DNA of 13,727 bases, from assembly GCA_024741835.1 (NCBI GenBank), contig JAENRP010000616.1:1-13727 (forward strand), written 5' to 3'. Each line of letters starts with the position of its first letter. Positions within the stretch are counted from its first letter, which is position 1. Positions 8,283 through 13,727 of this stretch are shown here, in pieces. This DNA is from Diplocarpon mali (taxonomy: Eukaryota > Ascomycota > Leotiomycetes > Helotiales > Drepanopezizaceae). A program made the translations under genes and the position numbers. The notes under the pieces are model-generated. The model searched no databases. It had not been told where the DNA came from and saw nothing but the letters and a program-made list of their open reading frames with translations.

Positions 8283-10454
8283 ATGAATCCTCTCCCGGTG
8301 GCAGATCCGCCTCACCGCCCACTGCCCGAGCCTCGGAAGCGTGTATCGCAAGCCTGTCAGCCTTGTGGGTTGAAGAAGATCAAGGTTCGTCCCTCACCAC
8401 AATCACAATCCTGTCCGCCCTCTCTCTGAATTCTTATTCACATTTGTTGCAGTGCGATGGCATTGTACCCATCTGTACCTCATGCCATTATAAAGGGGTG
8501 GACTGTACATACGGAGTATCCAAGCGCAGGTCAGTCTAGGCTCCATGAATGCGCCGTATAGCAGCAATTGTCCCTGCATTGGCGCGAGAACTTCGTCATC
8601 CTAATATCCATGCACCTCTTGTTCATCTGCGAGGTATCTCTGACTTCTTTATAGCAGAGTCAGAACCAGGCTCGGGGAGAACCAAGCTCCTCGTGCTCGT
8701 CCTCCACAGACATACTCTCAATCCCCCAGTGGGCAGTCCGTACCCGAAAGTCGGAACAATACACTGCCAGATCCGCCTGAAATCTTGCGAGCATCTACCC
8801 AGATACCTACCACCACTCTCTCTCAAAACGTGTCCCCAGAACTCTCAACGCGGCTCCTGCAAACGTACTTCAACTGCCTGCACCCGCTCTGGCCAATCCT
8901 CTACAAACCCCTCTACAACTCCCTCGACTATGCTTCTCCCAGCGCTATTATGCCCCCGGCTTTGGTAGCTGCTATATTCTCAATCGCGTCGTGTGTGGAC
9001 AGGCCGACGCAATATGTCCCGAACAGCATCATGCAGAAATATCCCGAGCCAGGCCAGTTCTTGCAAGACGCACTGGATATTCTACAGAGCGATGGGGTTG
9101 GGGAGGGACAAATACCAATTATCAATGCCTTGAAGCCGACAATTACAAGCTGCCAAGTTCTCACCATATTGGCGCTGCAGCAGCATGGTGTTGCGGAATA
9201 TGCGAGGGCTGCTATGCTGTGCTCGTTAGCAGCTGGCATGGCGATCGATTTGCGACTGCATCGTGCATCCGAGCTGGACAATCCGATTCAAGCCGAAATC
9301 AAGTCTCGCCTCTGGTGGAACCTGTATATTCTCGAAAAGTTGATTGCTACTGACATGGGCAAGCCCGTCTTTCTTCGAGCCGAAGAAGCAGACTGCCCGT
9401 ATCCTTCGGTTGATGAGGCCGACGAGTTCGAGCTGATGTCTTGCCAAGCCGGGAATCAGGTATCTCTGGGACTGTTTCGAAATACTTCTATCAAGCTCCG
9501 CACCATTTCTGGTCTGCACTCGACGATTGGGCTGTCGAAGAATATCGAAAAGATGTCACGGGAGGTCTACGGAATTGCTGCCCGGAGAGTTATCCGCGAG
9601 AATCGTGCCGCGGGAGAAGCGAAGAGGATGGAGATCTGGGGAGCTTTTCAGCAGTGGGAAAAGGACATGGAGGCGTCACCACTGCGTTTGGATCTGAGCA
9701 AGGACCTGACATCCGTCCCTGCGGCGGTCACTAACTATGTGGTCAGTGCCAAGCGGCTTTTACGATGACCGACTCTAACGTATTGTATAGATCAACTGGC
9801 ATGCTACTATATTACTCCATCGCCCGTTCATCGCCCGCTGGTCATCCAATCCTGCATCAGCCGAACAGACCAACCCCTTCGATATTTGTCTCGAATCTGC
9901 AAACAATATATGCATAGTCCTGGAGAAATACTTTGATCGGCTTCTAGGACTACCATGTGACATGGTGTTCAGTGTCTTCACGGCAGCGAGCACTTTGTTG
10001 TATCACTCCAAGAACAGCAAGGAATCCGACCCCGAGACTCAGCGAAGGCTCCGACTGTGTATTCGCTGGCTCTCCGTACTAGGTAAATCTTGGAAGAGTG
10101 CTGGGGCCCGACAACAGATGCTGGCTGACAGTGAGTCTTTGCATCAATTCTCGTTTCTGGGCAAAACTGCTAATATCATCAGTGTTTGACTTGCCACCAG
10201 ATCTACGCAATCTCAACACTCATAATAGAGTTCTGCGTTCCCCCTCGCCCGAGGAGAAGTCCGGTAAGCTGTCCGCTCTACCTGCTTCAGATGGGCACCA
10301 GTCGAGTCACGGCACTGAGACTGAACAATCGCCTGAAAATTGGGGCTTTCTGCGAGATTTTGGCGATGCGACGGATGAGTTCTTTGAGCTGGATGTCCAA
10401 TTACTTGGTCTGCTTGACGGCGGGATCAGGCTGGACCATGTGGGCTTCGGTTGA
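8283..10454 (+). CDS. Zn(II)2Cys6 fungal-specific transcription factor, 5 exons
   Basis: Exons are 8283-8384, 8453-8529, 8655-9741, 9791-10130 and 10183-10454, giving 625 residues. The ATG at 8283 was chosen because it is in frame with the zinc cluster; the ATG at 8255 is not. The cluster has six cysteines at 25, 28, 35, 42, 45 and 52 (CX2CX6CX6CX2CX6C), with the basic LKKIK and the CDGIVPIC loop. An intron falls just before Cys35, a common place in this family. Residues about 127-440 form the Fungal_trans regulatory domain: NCLHPLWPILYKPLY, AAGMAIDLRLHR (252-263), LWWNLYILEKL (near 279-289) and ILLHRPF. The C-terminal 90 residues are acidic and may activate transcription. The acceptor of the second intron is the least certain point: several AG sites between 8654 and 8669 stay in frame. 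Target genes cannot be told from sequence; it is probably a nuclear regulator. The neighbouring GH64 gene is one possible target. Confidence 0.88.
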
Positions 10455-11062
10455 GGATCTGGATTCCATACTTCGGCTCCAACTGGCCAGCTACTCTCAC
10501 ACCTGGCCCCGTCTTGTGGGCTCTAGGTCAGTGGCCGCTAGCCAAGCTATACAATCCTCGGCCGTCGGGCATCTTTGGACAGACGGTTGTTTGGAATGAT
10601 TTGCCCGATGGGTGCATGGCTCGGACTATTGGCTCGGCATATCTCTTTGTCCACAGCACAGAGTACGCGACCTCCGCTGCTGCCATGCTCTCGTCCCCAC
10701 CTTGATCTACTCCATGCTACGCGGCATTGGACGCGTGACGGTCCGCACCGCGCTGGATCTTAGGCGTACCCGTTCTCAAGGTAGTTCAGCAATGCTTATC
10801 CCTAGAGCGAATCAATTCCTTGATTGGTAGGTCTAGATCCAGGTCCTATCGTGCATTGTCGTGTATGGAATGTGCAGAATACGTGGCGCACCCAATTCGA
10901 GCGGGGGAGGTGTAATTTGCAGCGGTGGGCTGACACTGGTTGAATCCAAGGTGAATGGAAGTATTATTTCGGTGCTATAGTGGCGATTAAAATTTACGAA
11001 AGAAAGTGGCAAATGACCCTGTAATAATATTTCATGCGATGCCTTCTGACTGCGCATATTTC
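10455..11062. other. Gene-free stretch with coding-like fragments downstream of the transcription factor
   Basis: The frame from 10451 to 10705 (plus) runs for 84 codons with sensible amino acid composition (for example GPVLWALGQWPLAKLY and AYLFVHSTEYATSAAAM) but has no ATG at its beginning and matches no family I recognise. Another frame with similar composition continues from about 10701 to 10830. Together they may be the remains of a gene broken by a frameshift, or chance. The last 230 bases are more AT-rich and show nothing. Confidence 0.3.
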
Positions 11063-11482
11063 TCATTTCGACACCCCTTTATGCACTACTTGAACGTATA
11101 GCTCAAAACCGACCTTGATCGTTATTGAATGGAGAACGATACCTACCGAAGTCAGACCTCGAGACAGCGCAGGTGGGAAAACGCCGATAGCGCGTCCAGC
11201 ACCATCTGCTTCGATCAACCCCTGGTCGGACTTGCTGCTTAACTGGGCCACGAACTTGAAGGAGAATTCCACGGTAACACCTGCGAAAGGGGCGGTGCTA
11301 GGTTGGTATTATATAGTGTTTTCCGGGACACGTGCACGCGTCAGCATGGGCAACGGGAACGCAAGGTCGGCGTGTATCCAAGGAACGGAAGGGTGAGCCG
11401 GTCCCGTGCAGCAGAGCCATGCATCCACGGAGAATCGGCTTCGAGGAAGCCCTTCGAGGGTGATGTGCAGGAGGTCGGTCAT
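11063..11482 (-). pseudogene. Probable decayed gene fragment with an in-frame TAA stop
   Basis: On the minus strand a frame starts with an ATG at 11482 and runs 57 codons to a TAA at 11309-11311. The very same frame then continues for 82 codons to 11063. Codon choice on both sides of the stop is typical of fungal genes, with many C- or G-ending codons, for example in WIHADLAFPLPML before it and in TVEFSFKFVAQLSSKSDQGL after it. The simplest reading is one ancestral coding exon broken by a nonsense change. An alternative is an intron of about 50 bases that removes the stop, but the only available donors (GTGTCC or GTGCAC) are poor. A good donor, GTAGGT, follows the second part near 11137. I do not recognise the family and assign no function. 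Confidence 0.35.
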
Positions 11483-11540
11483 GCAGCCACCGACAGGAGC
11501 TGTGGGGCAGTCAGATCAAAGCGGGGATTTTAGATGCTAG

Positions 11541-11723
11541 TCAGGCTTTCCGACATTTGGTTTCGGCAGAAGATCTGAATGGCACGCGTGGATTCGAGTT
11601 CATCGGGAGGAGATTCGAGAGCTGCTGATGTGGATGAGCCGTGTAGATCTCTCGAGATGACAAGGGGCGCTCGACTACGAACTCGGTGGGCGCGAAGCGG
11701 CCGTTCTTGGGGACTTCGGCCAT
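11541..11723 (-). other. Short coding-like frame, 60 codons, possible 5' part of the decayed gene
   Basis: From the ATG at 11723 (reading MAEVPKNGRFAPTEFVVERP) 18 of the first 20 codons end in G or C, as in expressed fungal genes. It ends at a TGA at 11541-11543, and no consensus donor site is seen before that stop. It lies 60 bases upstream of the decayed fragment at 11063-11482, on the same strand, so it may be the first exon of the same broken gene. It could equally be a small independent gene or chance. The longer overlapping frame at 11530-12027 has worse codon usage. Confidence 0.22.
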
Positions 11724-12286
11724 GCCAGGTGATACCGAGAGAAGCGACCCGGTCTCTTCTCTCGGCGTCTACTCTCTGTATGCCAGACACAGGGTAACTG
11801 TCACCGTGGGGTGCTTGGCTCGTAGGGATTTTCGCTATTCGGTAGACTGCTCTTGTTCCGGCCAAAGCTGCTGATGATCCGTTGGCGGAAACCTCGTTGC
11901 TACTTGGAGAGAAACGTCGCGGTGTGCTAGCTCCTGTTCTCATACGCAGGATCCACAAAGGAAGACTGCTCTTTGCTCGCCGCAACCCATCAGCACTCGG
12001 AATTGCGTGAGCGTACATTGATTTCATTGTCCAAGTACTTTGCAGGCATACCAGAATAGCATTTCTTTACCAACGTCTCTCTGTGTAGGCTCAGCTCACT
12101 CGGAGAGATAGATGCACCATCATAGCCATCTCTTCGCTGGGACGAGAAGCTGGGAGGTATTTGTGGTCAAGATACCGACCAGATGTTGTTATTCGGTTAG
12201 ATCACGTGCATGATTCGGGCCCTCTCATTCTGATCACAAGGTACCTTTTCAATTCCCATCGCGACAGACTCGACTTGAGGTCCACT
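11724..12286. other. Intergenic stretch upstream of the decayed fragment and downstream of the GDSL gene
   Basis: No gene is supported. The right part is the 3' flank of the GDSL-type hydrolase gene. A TCACGTG E-box occurs at 12202-12208, but it lies beyond the 3' end of one gene and far from any intact start, so it is probably without function. Confidence 0.5.
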
Positions 12287-13495
12287 TCAGACTCCGCCCA
12301 TATCTCCCTCCCCCCACGGCGGCGAGGGCGGCGGTACCGGTGCCTTGGGAGGGATGAATGGCGGCTCCCCATCCCAAGGACTAGCTTGCAGCTCCTCGAT
12401 CATCATCGTCACAGCCGCCTCCTCCGCCGCCTCCTGCGCCTGCTTCTGCCTCGCCTCCTCACGCAGCTTCTTCATCGCTTGCCAGTCAAGCCGGCCCTCA
12501 TCGCCATCGTCGACCATCCTATCCACATACTCCGGGGCTTGCAGAAAGCCCCTCGCGTCAGCCTCCAGGATCGCCTCGAAGAACTTCCTGCTCATGATCT
12601 CGTAGCCGGCGGCCGAGGGGTGCATGTGATCCCACGCCAGGTTCTCGATCTGCACGCCGTCCGGGTCGTCCATCTCGACCAGGACGACCGGCCTCCCCTC
12701 GCGCCGCAGCACGCGGAAGACGCGCCGCAGCTGCACGTTGCAGACGCCCACGCGGTCCTGGCCACCCCACATCTCCGTCTCGGTCGTGGGCATGAGAGTG
12801 CTCATGACGAGCGTCGCTCTCGGGGATGCCCGGAGGACGTACTGCGCGAGCGCATGGTAGCGCTTGAACAGCAGCGGCAGGCTGGCGTTCTGGAAGTTGT
12901 CGTTGGATCCGGCGTAGAGAATCACCAGGTTGGGCTTGGTCGTGGGCACCGAGCCCTGCGCGTACCCGTAGATCTCATCCAGCCGGACGCCGGGGTAGGC
13001 CTCGACGTCGTTGTCGACCATGTCCCCGGTCCGCGCCGCCCCGACCATGTTGACCGGGTTTCCGGCCCGCACGAGTCTCTGTCGCAAGGTGCGTCGCCAG
13101 CCCGTCTGGTCGAAACTCTCGGCACCGAAGACGGTCGAGGCGCCCAGGCCCATGATGCGGAGGGGAATGCCACCTGCGAGCGGCGCGTCCAAGCCCGGGC
13201 GCAGGTAGCCGCGAGTCGTGGGGCTCGTGGGATATGGAGAGCGAGAGGTGGAGGGCCAGGTCGCCCATGTGCCGGTCGATGACCAGACCTCCCGGCGCGT
13301 CTGGAGCAGACAGAAGCCTGCGAGGGTAGGAGTTGAGTTAGCAGGTCCTGTCCTGTCTTGTGCTGTGTCGTCTTGTCATGGCTGGGGATTGAGAAGAAGC
13401 ACGTCAACCGCACGGCACGTACTAGTGATGAGCAGCAGAGCCGCGATGAGGCTCCAGCCCCTCTGGGACCGAGCAAAGCTGGTGGTGGTACGCAT
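12287..13495 (-). CDS. Membrane-anchored SGNH/GDSL-type hydrolase, 2 exons
   Basis: Exons are 13495-13423 and 13317-12287 with a 105-base intron (donor GTACGT, branch-like GCTAACTC, acceptor CGCAG), giving 367 residues. The start gives a signal-anchor: a basic N-terminus, then WSLIAALLLITSFCLL near residues 14-29, completed only after splicing. A Ser/Thr/Pro linker (36-60) leads into the catalytic domain. Expected active-site blocks are present: LGASTVFG with Ser85 in place of the usual GDS context, YAGSNDN at 159-165 supplying the oxyanion Asn, and WDHMHPS with Asp254 and His257. The enzyme should cleave esters, for example on cell-wall polysaccharide; the substrate is unknown. The tail is unusual: a charged Ala/Glu/Gln-rich helix (about 305-335) that may form a coiled coil, then a proline-rich end. 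Expected topology is a short cytoplasmic N-terminus with the hydrolase outside or in the secretory pathway. Third codon positions are very GC-rich. Confidence 0.9.
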
Positions 13496-13727
13496 CGTGA
13501 AGAGGATTGGGGAATGAGGATTTCCATGCCGGGAGAGGGGAGGTTTAACTGGGCATGGGGAAGAAGGGAGAGGGGGGATTAAGTAGGTATGAGTGTGCAT
13601 GCACGCGGACAGGTGCAAAGGTGCCAACGCGAGTCCGCGCACTCGTACCGTGCGAGTAAACGAGTATATCCTCTACTGCCCTGCGTTGATGGGACCCTCT
13701 AATGAGTGTACACATCCTTTCTTTTTT
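13496..13727. other. Upstream region of the GDSL-type hydrolase gene
   Basis: No gene is seen. Next to the start codon the coding (minus) strand is pyrimidine-rich, as in many fungal promoters. Four copies of the five-base motif CGAGT or its complement lie at 13630-13665 and are listed separately. The window ends here, so the neighbouring gene is unknown. Confidence 0.5.
13630..13665. promoter_or_regulatory. Cluster of four CGAGT/ACTCG motifs
   Basis: CGAGT occurs at 13630-13634, 13653-13657 and 13661-13665, and its reverse complement ACTCG at 13641-13645, all within 36 bases and about 135-170 bases upstream of the GDSL-type hydrolase start. Such clustering could mark a transcription factor site array. 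No specific factor is recognised. Confidence 0.25.

Noticed and set aside
8549..8968. A plus-strand frame overlapping the start of the third transcription factor exon.
   Set aside because: It is in a different frame from the Fungal_trans domain and partly lies in the intron; there is no family resemblance.
11530..12027. A 165-codon minus-strand frame.
   Set aside because: Codon usage is poor, no domain is recognisable, and a different frame within it (from 11723) has clearly better codon bias.
12161..13282. A 373-codon open frame on the plus strand.
   Set aside because: It is antisense to the GDSL-type hydrolase and is kept open by that gene's high third-position GC. Its composition (Arg/His/Leu/Asp-rich) is typical of a shadow frame, whereas the minus strand carries catalytic blocks and a valid intron.
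1..13727. tRNA genes, CRISPR arrays, transposons or a secondary-metabolite cluster.
   Set aside because: I saw no tRNA B-box with a matching cloverleaf, no regular spaced repeats, no transposase or reverse transcriptase motifs, no terminal repeats, and no PKS, NRPS, terpene synthase or P450 genes. A tRNAscan and RepeatMasker run would settle this.

Overview
The window is one end of a chromosome from a filamentous ascomycete fungus. It opens with an uninterrupted TTAGGG-type telomere (C-rich strand at bases 1-112). The genes after it have fungal architecture: short GT-AG introns of about 50-190 bases, a Zn(II)2Cys6 transcription factor, a Clr5-domain protein and a GH64 glucanase. Gene content and intron style suggest Eurotiales (Aspergillus/Penicillium-like), but this is inference; the sequence alone does not fix the genus.

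Layout from the telomere inwards. 113-717 is AT-rich subtelomeric DNA with no gene. 718-2747 (minus) is a four-exon mitochondrial FAD-dependent D-lactate dehydrogenase transcribed towards the telomere. 3355-5492 (minus) is a two-exon Clr5-domain protein with an internal tandem domain duplication, an Ala/Gln-rich linker and a possible PB1-like C-terminus. 5493-6473 is a 981-base divergent intergenic region. 6474-7794 (plus) is a three-exon GH64 beta-1,3-glucanase. 8283-10454 (plus) is a five-exon Zn2Cys6/Fungal_trans transcription factor. 10455-12286 is 1.8 kb without an intact gene; it holds coding-like fragments, one with an in-frame stop, that look like gene decay. 12287-13495 (minus) is a two-exon, membrane-anchored SGNH/GDSL hydrolase. 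13496-13727 is its upstream region.

The five intact genes do not form an obvious pathway or secondary-metabolite cluster: there is no PKS, NRPS, terpene synthase, P450 or transporter. The set mixes a mitochondrial respiratory enzyme, two regulators and two carbohydrate/ester hydrolases, which is ordinary for a fungal subtelomere. The GH64 gene lies between two regulator genes, so local regulation is possible but unsupported by direct evidence. All gene models were spliced by hand; each adds up to a whole number of codons, and all introns are GT-AG. I did not find a convincing new biological system. The best leads are the duplicated domain in the Clr5 protein, the decayed gene near 11.3 kb, and the closeness of the D-lactate dehydrogenase to the telomere.
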